This document shows, one piece after another, positions 7,430 through 16,583 of a DNA stretch of 64,000 nucleotides. The DNA is from Kineosporia mesophila (GTDB lineage: Bacteria > Actinomycetota > Actinomycetes > Actinomycetales > Kineosporiaceae): the NCBI RefSeq assembly GCF_021129235.1, contig NZ_JAJOMA010000005.1:248001-312000 (forward strand), given 5' to 3'. The notes beneath the pieces were generated by a model, which did no database searches, was not told where the DNA came from, and saw only the letters and a program-made list of their open reading frames with translations. The translations under genes were made by a program, and so were the position numbers. Each line of letters begins with the position of its first letter. Position 1 is the stretch's first letter.

Positions 7430-8251
7430 ATGGTCGGAAGGGTGGGTCTGCTGTCGGCGGCAGCCGTAGCTGCGGTCGTTGTCGCGGTGGCCGCGGTGTC
7501 TTCCGTGAACGGCCGGAACGCCGAGACGCAGGACACCTCGGCGGGCTCTACCGTGCCCACCACCCCTGTCTTGTCCGCCACACCCGCTGCGGTCACCACA
7601 CCTGAGGCAGCCACCACTGCTGTCGCCACGGTGACCGCGGTCGGCCCCACGTCGGCGGGTTCTTCCCCGTGGCAGTCCGTCCTGATTCGGGGCCGGGCAC
7701 CGGTTCCCACCATGGATGAGGCGGTGCTGCACGACCTCGGCACGTACGCCGAGCAGCACGGCGAGTCGCTGGACAGCGTGATCCAGAGATTCCGTGGTCA
7801 GGACAAGTTCGCAGAGCTGGTCAACGAGATCGAGGCCGATCCCGGATCCGGATACTCCCAGGCCGCCTGGCGAATGAGCCCTACCACCGACCCCTGGATC
7901 CGGTTCACCGGCCGACCCGATGAGACCCTGCTACGGCGGATCGAGAACGAGCTCTCCATGCGGGTCGAGGTGCAATGGGGCGCGCCGCTGACCGGTAAGG
8001 CGCTGGAGACGGTGTCCCAGGTGATCTTCGGCGCGGTGGCTGATTACCCGGGCGTCGCGGAAGCCGCCAGCTTCATCAACCCGGACAGCCGTATCGAAGT
8101 CAGCTACCGGCTCGAACCGGGTGCCCACGTGGATGCTTCCCGGCTGAGGAAGAAGGCCCTGAGAGCCGGGGCGAAAGCCGCTCCCACCGGCTACGTACCC
8201 GTGGATGTCCTGATCGTGGAGGACCCTGACCTCAGGAGCGAGGCCTATTGA
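7430..8251 (+). CDS. Membrane-anchored protein resembling a protease pro-domain without the protease
   Basis: A 273-residue protein. A hydrophobic segment near residues 5-25 acts as a signal anchor or signal peptide. It is followed by a low-complexity Thr/Ser/Ala/Val-rich linker to about residue 75. The rest (LHDLGTYAEQHGESLDSVIQ, then RGQDKFAELVNEIEAD, WIRFTGRPDETLL and PGVAEAASFINPDSRIEVSY) resembles the pro-region found before streptogrisin-like S1 proteases in actinomycetes. No catalytic His-Asp-Ser domain follows: the frame stops at 8251 and a strong terminator comes next. Two near-identical 13-mers (GTCACAGTrAGCA) precede the start, and no clear ribosome binding site is visible. Function is unknown; a protease-inhibitor role is a guess. 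Confidence 0.6.
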   Translation: MVGRVGLLSAAAVAAVVVAVAAVSSVNGRNAETQDTSAGSTVPTTPVLSATPAAVTTPEAATTAVATVTAVGPTSAGSSPWQSVLIRGRAPVPTMDEAVLHDLGTYAEQHGESLDSVIQRFRGQDKFAELVNEIEADPGSGYSQAAWRMSPTTDPWIRFTGRPDETLLRRIENELSMRVEVQWGAPLTGKALETVSQVIFGAVADYPGVAEAASFINPDSRIEVSYRLEPGAHVDASRLRKKALRAGAKAAPTGYVPVDVLIVEDPDLRSEAY

Positions 8252-8254
8252 GAG

Positions 8255-8298
8255 TGGTGGACGACAACGAGACCGCCAGTGTCGTCGTCCACCATTTT
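8255..8298 (+). terminator. Intrinsic terminator between convergent genes
   Basis: TGGTGGACGAC (8255-8265) pairs perfectly with GTCGTCCACCA (8284-8294) and is followed by TTTT (8295-8298). It starts right after the stop of the 7430 gene and abuts the end of the convergent ABC operon. Confidence 0.88.
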
Positions 8299-9293
8299 CA
8301 CGCCAGAGCCAACTGCTGCGGTGTCTGCATCGGGTGGTGACACTCGGCCCCGTGATCGGCCGATTCCGGATCCTTGACCAGGGGCGGAGCCGTCGAGGCG
8401 CAGATCTCGGTCGCCTTCCAGCAGCGGGTGCGGAACCGGCAGCCCGATGGCGGGTTCAGCGGCGAGGGAATCTCGCCCTGGAGCAGGATCCGCTCCCCGC
8501 GGTCGGCCTCGTGCAGTTTCGGCGCGGCCGACATCAGGGCAGCCGTGTACGGGTGCCGGGGCCGGTCGAACACCGCCTCCGTCGGCCCCTGCTCGACGAT
8601 GCGCCCGAGGTACATCACGGCCACCCGGTCGGCGACGTGCCGCACCACCGAGAGGTCGTGCGAGATGAACACGTAGGCCACGCCGAGCTGACGTTGCAGG
8701 TCGTTGAGCAGGTTCAGCACCTGGGCCTGCACCGACAGGTCGAGCGCGGAGACCGGCTCGTCACAGATGATCACGTCGGGCTGCAGGGCCAGGGCCCGGG
8801 CGATGCCGAGCCGCTGCCGCTGGCCACCGGAGAACTCCTGCGGGTACCGGTCGGCGTCGGAGGGACGAAGTCCCACCAGGTGCAGCAACTCCCGCGCCCG
8901 GGCGGCCCGGTCGCGGGCGTTGGCGTACATGTGCCGGTGGGTCTTCCACGGCTCGGCGATGATGTGACCGGCCGTCATCCGGGAGTTCAGTGAGCCGTAC
9001 GGGTCCTGGAACACCATCTGCACCCGGCGCCGCCAGGCCAGCAGTTCCTTGCCCCGCAGCCCGAACGGATCGGTACCGTCGAACCGCACGGTGCCGCCGT
9101 CCGGCTTCTCCAGCATGAGCAGTGTGCGGGCCAGAGTCGACTTGCCGCACCCGGACTCCCCCACCAGACCGAGGGTCTCGCCCTTGCCGAGCTGTAACGA
9201 GATACCGTCCAGGGCCTTCAGCCGGCCCCGGCGGACACCGTCCTTCACGTCGAAGGTCTTGGTCAGGCCGTCCACCTCGAGCAGGTTGCTCAT
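8298..9293 (-). CDS. Oligopeptide-type ABC importer ATPase (OppF/DppF-like)
   Basis: A 331-residue ATPase of the Opp/Dpp family, the second nucleotide-binding subunit of a nickel/peptide-type importer. Walker A is GLVGESGCGKSTLART, the signature is FSGGQRQRLGIARAL, and Walker B is DVIICDEPVSALDLSVQAQ. The C-terminal oligopeptide/dipeptide domain is present with CRFRTRCWKATEIC, whose cysteines bind an Fe-S cluster in some relatives. The ATG at 9293 has GAGGAGG upstream and overlaps the stop of the preceding gene as ATGA. It is the last gene of a five-gene minus-strand operon beside hexarate enzymes, so the substrate may be a sugar acid rather than a peptide. Confidence 0.92.
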   Translation of the reverse strand: MSNLLEVDGLTKTFDVKDGVRRGRLKALDGISLQLGKGETLGLVGESGCGKSTLARTLLMLEKPDGGTVRFDGTDPFGLRGKELLAWRRRVQMVFQDPYGSLNSRMTAGHIIAEPWKTHRHMYANARDRAARARELLHLVGLRPSDADRYPQEFSGGQRQRLGIARALALQPDVIICDEPVSALDLSVQAQVLNLLNDLQRQLGVAYVFISHDLSVVRHVADRVAVMYLGRIVEQGPTEAVFDRPRHPYTAALMSAAPKLHEADRGERILLQGEIPSPLNPPSGCRFRTRCWKATEICASTAPPLVKDPESADHGAECHHPMQTPQQLALA

Positions 9294-10267
9294 CGGGACA
9301 CCTCCTCGGAGTAGTGACAGGCAGCAGCCCGGCCCTTCGCCACCTGGTGCAGCACCGGTCGCTCGGCGACGCACCGGTCCCGCGCCAGCGGGCACCGGGC
9401 CTGATAGACACAGCCGGAGGGGATCGAGGCCAGGTCGGGCGGCGTACCCCCGATCGAGGCCAGGTCCGACCCCCGGGCCACGTGTACCGGCACCGATTCG
9501 AGAAGGCCCTTGGTGTAAGGATGTTGCGGGTCGGAGAAGACCTCGGCGACGGCACCGGTCTCGACCACGTGCCCGGCGTACATCACCGCCACCTTGTCGG
9601 CCTCCTCGGCGACCAGGGCCAGGTCATGGGTGATGAGCACCACGGCCATCTCCCGCTCGTTCCGAAGCTCTTTGAGCAGAGCCATGATCTGCGCCTGCAC
9701 GGTGACGTCGAGCGCGGTGGTGGGCTCGTCGGCCAGCAGCACCGTGGGGTTGAGCGCCACGGCCATGGCGATGAGCAGACGTTGCCGCATACCCCCCGAG
9801 AACTGGTGCGGATAGGCGTCCACCCGTGATTCGGGGTGGGGTATGCCGACGCGGCGCATCAGTTCGACGGCCTCGGCCCGGGCCGCTCTCGAAGACATCC
9901 GGCGATGGATCCGGAACGGTTCGGCCAGCTGGGTTCCCACCGTGTAGACCGGGTTGAGAGCGGTCAGCGCGTCCTGGAACACGATCGCCAGCTCGGGCCC
10001 CGCCATCGCCCGGCGCTTGCGTCGCGAGGCCGTGACCAGGTCGGTGCCGTTGAGCACCACCGAGCCGCTGCTCACCGACGCGACCGGGTCCAGCAGACCG
10101 ACGATGGCCTGGGCCGTCATCGACTTCCCGCAGCCGGATTCGCCCAGCAGCGCCAGGGTCTCGCCCTGCACGGCGTCGAAACCGACCCCGTCCACGGCCC
10201 GGAGCCGACCGTTGGGGGTCTCGATGTCGACGGTCAGGTCATGGACACTCATGACAGCGGTGGACAT
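9290..10267 (-). CDS. Oligopeptide-type ABC importer ATPase (OppD/DppD-like)
   Basis: A 325-residue ATPase, the first nucleotide-binding subunit of the Opp/Dpp-type importer. Walker A is ALLGESGCGKSMTAQA, the signature is FSGGMRQRLLIAMAV, and Walker B is PTVLLADEPTTALDVTVQAQ. The C-terminal CVYQARCPLARDRC segment is the oligopeptide-transporter Cys motif. The start lies 1 nt past the stop of the upstream permease gene, and the stop overlaps the next start (ATGA). It pairs with the 8298 ATPase to drive one importer. This is the usual DppD-DppF order at the end of a dppABCDF operon. Confidence 0.92.
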   Translation of the reverse strand: MSTAVMSVHDLTVDIETPNGRLRAVDGVGFDAVQGETLALLGESGCGKSMTAQAIVGLLDPVASVSSGSVVLNGTDLVTASRRKRRAMAGPELAIVFQDALTALNPVYTVGTQLAEPFRIHRRMSSRAARAEAVELMRRVGIPHPESRVDAYPHQFSGGMRQRLLIAMAVALNPTVLLADEPTTALDVTVQAQIMALLKELRNEREMAVVLITHDLALVAEEADKVAVMYAGHVVETGAVAEVFSDPQHPYTKGLLESVPVHVARGSDLASIGGTPPDLASIPSGCVYQARCPLARDRCVAERPVLHQVAKGRAAACHYSEEVSR

Positions 10268-10268
10268 C

Positions 10269-11240
10269 TCACTGCACCTCCGGGGTGAGAGCCTTCTCGG
10301 CGGCCCTTCTGATCGCTCGGCGACCGCGCCGGCCCCGGGGCAGGGTCAGGCGCCAGCGCTGGGCCGGGTCGGTGGCCAGCCGGGCCCAGGAGGCCAGGAT
10401 CGTCGCCGAGACGGTGGTGACCACGATCGCCAGGCCGGGGAAGAACGAGAGCCACCAGGCGGTCTGGAGATAGGTGCGACCCTGCGCCACCATCAGGCCC
10501 CAGCTCACCGACGGCGGCTGGATGCCGATCCCGAGGAAGCTCAGCGACGACTCCGACAGCATCACGAAGCAGAAGTCGAGCGTGGCCACGGTCAGCAGTG
10601 TGGGCAGGACGATCGGCAGCACGTGCCGGAAGATGATCGCGGAACTGCGGGTGCCGAACGTGCGGGCGGCGTCCACGAAAAGCCGGCTCTGCAGCTCGGC
10701 GGACTCGGCCCGGGCGGTGCGCAGATAGATCGGGATCCGGGTGATGGCCAGCACCAGAATCAGGTTCGCGGAGCTGGGCGAGAAGATGTAGAGCACCACG
10801 ACGGCCATGAGCAGCGACGGGAAGCTCAGGATGATGTCGGCGATCCGCATCACCACGGTCTCCCGCCGGCCCCGGTGGTAGCCGGCCCACATCCCGATCA
10901 GCGAGCCGATCACCAGCGAGAGCAGTACCGCCGGCACGGCCACCGAGAGCGTGGTGCGGCTGGCCACGATCAGCCGGGCCAGCACGCTGCGCCCGAGGGC
11001 GTCGGTGCCGAGCACGTTCAGCCAGCCGTCGGAGAGGCGGAACGGTTCGGCGTTGGCGTCGAGCAGGTTCTGCTGCGCCGCCTCGTCCCCCACGAACATC
11101 GGGCCGAAGGCGGCCACCAGGGCGACGAAGGCCAGGACGAGCGCGGCGCCCGTCGCCACCCAGTCTCGCAGCAGCAGCCGCCAGAGCGCGACCTGGCTGG
11201 AAACCCTGGATTCACTGGGTGCTTCCAGAACTGCGGTCAT
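10269..11240 (-). CDS. Oligopeptide-type ABC importer permease (OppC/DppC-like)
   Basis: A 323-residue inner-membrane permease of the DppC type. An N-terminal cytoplasmic segment is followed by a first membrane span (WVATGAALVLAFVALVAAFG) and the extracytoplasmic loop typical of OppC, with LNVLGTDALGRSVLARLI. The EAA loop follows as AARTFGTRSSAIIFRHVLP, then AESSLSFLGIGIQPPSVSWG-type sequence. The ATG at 11240 has GAGAAGG upstream and overlaps the DppB stop by four bases. It forms the channel with DppB. A positively charged C-terminal tail is present. Confidence 0.92.
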   Translation of the reverse strand: MTAVLEAPSESRVSSQVALWRLLLRDWVATGAALVLAFVALVAAFGPMFVGDEAAQQNLLDANAEPFRLSDGWLNVLGTDALGRSVLARLIVASRTTLSVAVPAVLLSLVIGSLIGMWAGYHRGRRETVVMRIADIILSFPSLLMAVVVLYIFSPSSANLILVLAITRIPIYLRTARAESAELQSRLFVDAARTFGTRSSAIIFRHVLPIVLPTLLTVATLDFCFVMLSESSLSFLGIGIQPPSVSWGLMVAQGRTYLQTAWWLSFFPGLAIVVTTVSATILASWARLATDPAQRWRLTLPRGRRGRRAIRRAAEKALTPEVQ

Positions 11241-12166
11241 GCCGACACCTTCTCCCGGACCCGGGCATCGAGCAGTGCGTAGCCGATGTCGATGAGGATG
11301 TTGAGAACGAAGATGGACACCGCGGTCAGCAGGACGCACGCCTGCAGCACGGCAAAGTCGCGACCGAGGATCGAGTCGATCATCAGCTTGCCGATACCCG
11401 GCCAGCCGAAAATGGTCTCGACCACCACGGCACCGTTGACGAGGCCCACCATCAGGTCACCGGCCACGGTCAGGGCGGGTGCCGCGGCGTTGCGCAGTGC
11501 GTGGTGAGTGACGACGCGCAGATCGCCTGCCCCCTTCGAGCGGGCCAACCGCACGTAGGGCGCCGACAATGCACTCACCATCGCGCCCCGCACCACCTGC
11601 GTGAGCACGCCCAGCGGACGGATCACCAGTGTCGCCACCGGCAGCACCCACGAGGCCATTCCCCCGGTCACCCCCGAGGTGGGCAGCCAGCCCAGCCCGA
11701 CGGCGAAGATCCAGACGCCGATGATGGCGAACCAGAAGTCCGGCACGCTGGCCGCGGTCATGGACAGGAAGCTGGAGATCCGGTCGGCGATCGAGTTCGG
11801 CCGGTAGGCGGCCCAGCTGCCGATGATCACGGCCCCGACCACCGCGATCAGCATGGTCGAGAAGGCCAGCTGGAGCGTGGCCGGGAAGGCCCGCAGGGCC
11901 ATGGTGGCCGCCGACTCCCCGGTGCGCAGCGACTCGCCGAAGTCCAGATGCAGGATGCCCCAGAGGTAGTCGCCCATCTGGGCCCAGACCGAGTCGTCCA
12001 GGCCGTTCTGCTCGATGAACTGCTGCCGTTGCTCGGGAGTGGCGGAGACCGGCAGGTAGAGGTTGGCCGGGTCACCGGTCAGCCGGGCCAGGAAGAACAC
12101 GCCGAGCAGAACGGCGACGAGCGGCAGCAGACTGGTGATCGCCCGGCGGCGCAGGAATCCGGTCAT
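11237..12166 (-). CDS. Oligopeptide-type ABC importer permease (OppB/DppB-like)
   Basis: A 309-residue permease of the DppB type with six predicted spans. The first lies in ITSLLPLVAVLLGVFFLARL, followed by the family loop with GDPANLYLP and QQFIEQNGLDDSVWAQMGDY. The EAA loop is VRLARSKGAGDLRVVTHHALRNAAAP, written here in part, and the C-terminus contains VVVETIFGWPGIGKLMIDSI, the DppB signature. The start overlaps the stop of the binding-protein gene (ATGA) and the stop overlaps DppC, so the operon is tightly coupled. Confidence 0.92.
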   Translation of the reverse strand: MTGFLRRRAITSLLPLVAVLLGVFFLARLTGDPANLYLPVSATPEQRQQFIEQNGLDDSVWAQMGDYLWGILHLDFGESLRTGESAATMALRAFPATLQLAFSTMLIAVVGAVIIGSWAAYRPNSIADRISSFLSMTAASVPDFWFAIIGVWIFAVGLGWLPTSGVTGGMASWVLPVATLVIRPLGVLTQVVRGAMVSALSAPYVRLARSKGAGDLRVVTHHALRNAAAPALTVAGDLMVGLVNGAVVVETIFGWPGIGKLMIDSILGRDFAVLQACVLLTAVSIFVLNILIDIGYALLDARVREKVSA

Positions 12167-13713
12167 GACACGGGACTCATCTCTGCGAGCCGCATCTCGT
12201 CACCGGTTGCCGAGTCCGGCTGGTACGAGACGCTCGCGGACCGGGCCAGGATCGCGCTCATGTGCGCGATGTAGGCGTACTGGACGACCTTCTCCTGTTC
12301 GTACGGCCAGAGTTTCTCGAAGGCCGCCTGCCGTTCGTCACCCTTCAGCTCCTCGGCGTCCCGGATCGACGCGTCGAACTCCTCCGTGCCCCAGGAACTC
12401 TGGTAACCCTCCCGAAGCATGTACTGGTCCAGCGTGAAGGCCGCGTCACCGGCCTGGTTACCGTGCATGATCATCAGCAGGTACGGCCCGGTGTCCTCGG
12501 GGAAGGGCCGGATCTGATAGGTCAGCTGGGTGTTCGTGTCCATCATCTGGATCTTGACGTTGAGACCGGCCTTGGCCAGCTCGCTCTGGATCACCTCGAT
12601 GGTCTCCGCGATGCGCGGGAACTGCCCGGTGCGGGCGATCAGCCGGATCTGGGTGTCGACCGGGACCCCGTCCGCCTTCGCCTGGGCAACCAGCTCCCTG
12701 GCCTTGGCGGGATCGTAGGGCCAGACCTTCTCGTCCGGGTTGTAGCCGACGATGCCCTCGGGAATCAGCTCACCGGCGGGTGTGGCGAGATTCTCGAAAA
12801 GGGTCTTCACCAGGGTGTTCCGGTCGACTACGTAGTTGATCGCCTGGCGAACGCGGATGTCGTCGAGTGGCGGCTGGTCGGCCTGGATGCGCAGGGCGGT
12901 GGTCTCGTTGTTGCGGTAGGCCACGGCGAGTTCGCCGGCGCCGTCCTCGGGCGCCAGACTGGTGGCGATGTCCGCCTCACCGTTGGTCACCATGGCCGCC
13001 CGCACACTGCCCTCGGCCCGCCAGACGTAGTTGACGCTCTGGTACCCCGGCCGGCCGCCCCAGTAGTTCGGGTTGGCCTCCAGCGAAAGCCTCTGCCCGC
13101 TCTGCCAGTCGGCCACCTCGTAGGGGCCGGTCCCGATCGGGACGCGCACCTTCTCGGTCGTACTGGTCTTCGTGGAGACCATCTCGACGAACGAGAGGCG
13201 CAGCGGGAGGATCGGGTCGGGCTCGGGGGTGGTGACGGTCAGCGTGGTGGCGTCCACGGCCTTCACGTCGAGGTCGGTGTCACCGAAAACGTAACCCTCG
13301 ACCTCACACCCGAGGTCGGAGTTGACCGCCCGGTCGATCGTGAAGGCGGCCGCATCCGCGTCGAAAGGGGTTCCGTCGGTGAACGTGACGCCCTTGCGCA
13401 AGGTGAACGTCCAGGTGTCGTCGCTGGTCTGCTCCCACGCGGTGGCGAGTTTCGGCGCCAGTTCACCGGTATCGGCGTCCCGTTCGACGAGCGGCTCGGT
13501 GATGTTCGACCGGAGCACGACCCCGGTCGAGGTCAGCGAGCTCTGACAGGCCTCCAGCGTCGGGGGCTCCTCCGGCAACACGATCCGCAGGCCACCCGCA
13601 CCCCCGCCGGTGACGTACTCGGAGTTGGCGACGGTGCAGCCGCTGACGATCAGGGCCGCCCCCAGAACAGCGGCGATCAGCAGGGGCTTTCGGGGAGATG
13701 GTGGGCTCAACAT
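12163..13713 (-). CDS. ABC importer substrate-binding lipoprotein (SBP_bac_5, DppA-like)
   Basis: A 516-residue lipoprotein that captures the substrate for the downstream DppBCDF proteins. The signal peptide ends in a lipobox, LIVSGC, with the lipidated cysteine at residue 26. The SBP_bac_5 domain shows TGELAPKLATAWEQTSDDTW, FTLRKGVTFTDGTPFDADA and IGTGPYEVADWQSGQRL. The ATG at 13713 has GAAGGA upstream; an upstream extension to 13800 would remove the signal peptide from the N-terminus. The operon is divergent from kdgD, sharing a 193-bp control region, which links uptake to hexarate metabolism. Family members mostly bind peptides or nickel, but plant-associated relatives bind sugar acids and oligosaccharides. 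Confidence 0.9.
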   Translation of the reverse strand: MLSPPSPRKPLLIAAVLGAALIVSGCTVANSEYVTGGGAGGLRIVLPEEPPTLEACQSSLTSTGVVLRSNITEPLVERDADTGELAPKLATAWEQTSDDTWTFTLRKGVTFTDGTPFDADAAAFTIDRAVNSDLGCEVEGYVFGDTDLDVKAVDATTLTVTTPEPDPILPLRLSFVEMVSTKTSTTEKVRVPIGTGPYEVADWQSGQRLSLEANPNYWGGRPGYQSVNYVWRAEGSVRAAMVTNGEADIATSLAPEDGAGELAVAYRNNETTALRIQADQPPLDDIRVRQAINYVVDRNTLVKTLFENLATPAGELIPEGIVGYNPDEKVWPYDPAKARELVAQAKADGVPVDTQIRLIARTGQFPRIAETIEVIQSELAKAGLNVKIQMMDTNTQLTYQIRPFPEDTGPYLLMIMHGNQAGDAAFTLDQYMLREGYQSSWGTEEFDASIRDAEELKGDERQAAFEKLWPYEQEKVVQYAYIAHMSAILARSASVSYQPDSATGDEMRLAEMSPVS

Positions 13714-13906
13714 TGAGTTCCTTCCCAGCCGTCCACGGATGTGAACACGATCTGGATTCGTAGACGTACCGTAGGTGTGCTCCTTTGTGACGTCAACCAC
13801 TGATCAGCAATACCCTTCGGGTATCGACCCATGCCCAACGTGGCTTGGACAGGTATCGAAAAGGCTGCCTAGCGTGGACGGAACCCACGACTTTCTGGAG
13901 CCGTCG
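13714..13906. promoter_or_regulatory. Divergent control region between dpp operon and kdgD
   Basis: A 193-bp gap with divergent starts. It contains a perfect short dyad, TACCCTTCGGGTA (13811-13823), which could be an operator or a small hairpin. A weak -35/-10 pair toward kdgD is TTGGAC (13845-13850) and TAGCGT (13870-13875), with a long 19-nt spacer. The IclR-type palindrome seen at 3765 and 5121 is not present. Confidence 0.4.
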
Positions 13907-14818
13907 ATGTCTCGTTATTCGCCCACCGAACTGCGTGATGCCCTCGGGTCGGGCCTGCTGTCGTTCCCGGTCACGCACACCGACGCCGACCTGGCCCTGG
14001 ACGAGAAGGGGTTGCGGGAACACCTGCGCTACCTGCGGGAGTACGACGCCACGGGTCTGTTCGCGGCGGGCGGCACGGGTGAGTTCTTCGCCCTCACCCC
14101 GGCCGAGGTCGAGCGGGTGGTGAAGATCAGCACCGAGGAGGTGACCGAGGTGCCGGTGGTGGGTCCGGCCGGCTACGGCACGGGAATCGCCGTCGAGATG
14201 GTGCAGGCCGCCGACCGCTCCGGCGCCGACGGCATCTTCCTGCTGCCGCCCTACCTGACCGAGATGACGCAGGAGGGCCTGTACCAGCACGTGGCCCGGG
14301 TCTGCTCGGCGACCGATCTCGGGGTCGTGGTCTACCACCGCGCCAACGCCAAGTTCGTCGCGAGCACGGTGAACCGGCTCGTCGCGCAGTTCCCCAACTT
14401 CATCGGCTTCAAGGACGGCATCGGCGACATCGACCTGATGGCCAACCTGTACGCCACCCACGGCGAACGGCTGGTCTACGTCGGCGGGCTGCCCACGGCC
14501 GAGACCTACGCGCTGCCCTACCTCGAGCTGGGCGCCACCACGTACTCCTCGGCCATCTACAACTTCGCCCCGCAGTGGGCCGGTGAGTTCTACCGGTCCG
14601 TGCGGGCCCGCGACCGCGACGACGTGTACCGCCGTCTGCGCGAGTTCGTCTTCCCCTACCTGGAGATCCGCAATCGCCAAGCCGGTTACGCGGTCTCCAT
14701 CGTGAAGGCGGGTCTGCAGGCGGTCGGCCGCCCGGCCGGCTCGGTTCGTCCCCCGTTGGTCGACCTCACCGCCGAGGAACTGTCCGAACTCACCGACCTG
14801 GTCAAGAAGGTGGTCTGA
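13907..14818 (+). CDS. kdgD: 5-dehydro-4-deoxyglucarate dehydratase
   Basis: A 303-residue class I aldolase-fold enzyme of the DHDPS superfamily. It decarboxylates and dehydrates 5-dehydro-4-deoxy-D-glucarate to 2-oxoglutarate semialdehyde. The N-terminal [21 protein letters not shown] segment carries the GGTGE motif. YHRANAKFV contains the catalytic tyrosine, and IGFKDGIGD contains the Schiff-base lysine (residue 169). The length fits the KdgD family. The ATG at 13907 follows CTGGAG; an extension to 13775 runs through the divergent promoter and is unlikely. Its stop lies 1 nt before the semialdehyde dehydrogenase start, so the two steps are translated together. Confidence 0.93.
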   Translation: MSRYSPTELRDALGSGLLSFPVTHTDADLALDEKGLREHLRYLREYDATGLFAAGGTGEFFALTPAEVERVVKISTEEVTEVPVVGPAGYGTGIAVEMVQAADRSGADGIFLLPPYLTEMTQEGLYQHVARVCSATDLGVVVYHRANAKFVASTVNRLVAQFPNFIGFKDGIGDIDLMANLYATHGERLVYVGGLPTAETYALPYLELGATTYSSAIYNFAPQWAGEFYRSVRARDRDDVYRRLREFVFPYLEIRNRQAGYAVSIVKAGLQAVGRPAGSVRPPLVDLTAEELSELTDLVKKVV

Positions 14819-14819
14819 G

Positions 14820-16412
14820 ATGTCCCCCGTGGAACTCACCGGCGAGATGCTGATCGGCGCCTCGGACGTCTTCGGCAGCTCCGGCACCTTCACCGGCCGC
14901 GACCCCCGCACGGGCGAAGATCTCAAGCCGGTCTACGGTCTCGGCGACCGGACCGAGGTGGAGCAGGCGGCCGGGCTTGCCTGGGACGCCTTCCGTAGCT
15001 ACCGCCAGACCGACGGCGAGACCCGGGCCGCCTTCCTCGATCGCATTGCGGCGAATCTCGAGGCCGTGACCGGGGAACTGGTGACACGGGTGGTCACCGA
15101 GACCGGCATCGCCGAACCCCGGGTGCGCGGTGAGCTGGCGCGAACCGTCAGCCAGCTGCGGCTGTTCGGCCGGGTCCTGCGGGAGGGCAGCTGGATCGGC
15201 GCCCGGATCGAGCCGCCGCTGCCCGACCGCAAACCGTTGCCCCGTCCGGATCTCCGGCAGCGCAAGATCCCGCTGGGCCCGGTCGCCGTCTTCGGGGCCT
15301 CGAACTTCCCGCTGGCGTTCTCGGTGGCCGGTGGCGACACCGCGTCCGCCCTGGCCGCCGGCTGCCCGGTCATCGTCAAGGCGCACAGCTCGCACCCGGG
15401 CACCTCGGAGATCGTCGGCCGGGCGATCCGGGCCGCCGTCGCCGAGTCCGGCCTGCCGGAGGGCGTCTTCTCCCTTCTCTACGGCCGCGGCTCGAAACTG
15501 GGCACCGCGCTGGTGGCCGACCCCCGCGTCCGGGCGGTCGGTTTCACCGGTTCCCGCGGCGGGGGCCTCGCCCTCGCCGCCACCGCCGCCGCGCGTCCAG
15601 TACCCATTCCCGTCTACGCGGAGATGTCGAGCGTCAACCCGGTATTTCTTCTGCCGGGTGCTCTTTCGGACGCACCGGAAGACCTCGGCGCCGCCTTCGT
15701 CACCTCCCTGACCACCGGCACCGGGCAGCTGTGCACCAACCCCGGGCTGGTGTTCGCCGTCGATTCCCCCGCACTGGAGATCTTTCTGGAGTCGGCCGCA
15801 GCTTCGGTCAGCGCCACCCCGGCCGCCCCGATGCTGAGTCAGAGCATCTGCTCGGCCTTCTCGGAAGGTGTACAACGGTACGCCGCACATCCCGCGGTGC
15901 AGCCGGTCGCTGCCGGTGGTCCCGGCGAGAGCATCGACGCCGCGGGCGTCACTCATCTCTTCACCACCACCGGTTCGGCCTTCCTGGCCGACAAATCCCT
16001 GCACGAAGAGGTTTTCGGGGCAGCCTCACTGGTGGTCAGAATTGAGGACGCCTCTGCGCTCCCGTTGATCGTAGAGGCGCTGGAGGGGCAGCTCACCGCC
16101 ACGATCCATGCGGGCGCCGCCGACCTGCACCTGGCCGGGCAGTTGCTGCCCGAACTCGAGCTCAAGGTCGGGCGGATCATCTTCAACGGCTGGCCGACGG
16201 GTGTGGACGTGGGCCAGGCGATGGTGCACGGCGGCCCCTACCCGAGCACGTACGACGGGCGCAGCACCTCGGTCGGCACGCTGGCGATCGAGCGGTTCCT
16301 GCGGCCGGTCGCCTACCAGGACCTCCCCGAGCCCCTGTGCCCGGCGGGCCTGGACGACGCCAACGAGCTGGGCATCTTCCGCCAGCTCGACGGCACGTAC
16401 GGCCGCGCCTGA
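14820..16412 (+). CDS. 2-oxoglutarate semialdehyde (2,5-dioxovalerate) dehydrogenase
   Basis: A 530-residue aldehyde dehydrogenase of the 2-ketoglutarate semialdehyde type, which oxidises the KdgD product to 2-oxoglutarate for the TCA cycle. The segments FGASNFPLAFSVAGGDTASA and VGFTGSRGGGLALA bind NAD(P). AEMSSVNPVFLLPG holds the general-base glutamate and GTGQLCTNPGLVF the nucleophilic cysteine (residue 305). Lack of a canonical PWNFP and the ASNFP variant is typical of this subgroup. The start is 1 nt after the kdgD stop. A full family 1 repeat begins 16 nt after its own stop and probably ends the kdgD transcript. Confidence 0.92.
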   Translation: MSPVELTGEMLIGASDVFGSSGTFTGRDPRTGEDLKPVYGLGDRTEVEQAAGLAWDAFRSYRQTDGETRAAFLDRIAANLEAVTGELVTRVVTETGIAEPRVRGELARTVSQLRLFGRVLREGSWIGARIEPPLPDRKPLPRPDLRQRKIPLGPVAVFGASNFPLAFSVAGGDTASALAAGCPVIVKAHSSHPGTSEIVGRAIRAAVAESGLPEGVFSLLYGRGSKLGTALVADPRVRAVGFTGSRGGGLALAATAAARPVPIPVYAEMSSVNPVFLLPGALSDAPEDLGAAFVTSLTTGTGQLCTNPGLVFAVDSPALEIFLESAAASVSATPAAPMLSQSICSAFSEGVQRYAAHPAVQPVAAGGPGESIDAAGVTHLFTTTGSAFLADKSLHEEVFGAASLVVRIEDASALPLIVEALEGQLTATIHAGAADLHLAGQLLPELELKVGRIIFNGWPTGVDVGQAMVHGGPYPSTYDGRSTSVGTLAIERFLRPVAYQDLPEPLCPAGLDDANELGIFRQLDGTYGRA

Positions 16413-16427
16413 AGAACACCCCCTGCC

Positions 16428-16510
16428 GTGATCATGCAGAACCTCCCCAGCGTTCTAGAACTGTGGCCGTGAGAGTTCTAGAACTCCGGGGAGGTTTTGC
16501 ATGATCACGG
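16428..16510. repeat. Nested-palindrome repeat, family 1, full-length copy
   Basis: 83 bp from CGTGATCATGC to GCATGATCACG. Two GTTCTAGAAC cores lie in the arms, flanked by CCTCCCC on the left and GGGGAGG on the right, then TTTT. The left arm has changes (CAGCGTT) that weaken the inner pairing. It starts 16 nt after the dehydrogenase stop. Confidence 0.9.
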
Positions 16511-16583
16511 ACGAAGTGAGGGGGCATGAACGAGATGCAGGGCGCGGTATCGACGGATTCCAGCATCGGCGAAAAGGGTGGAG

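Noticed and set aside
16041-16052. ATTGAGGACGCC inside the semialdehyde dehydrogenase gene, resembling a family 2 repeat arm
   Set aside because: It encodes a normal part of the enzyme (RIEDAS) and has no partner arm; probably coincidence.
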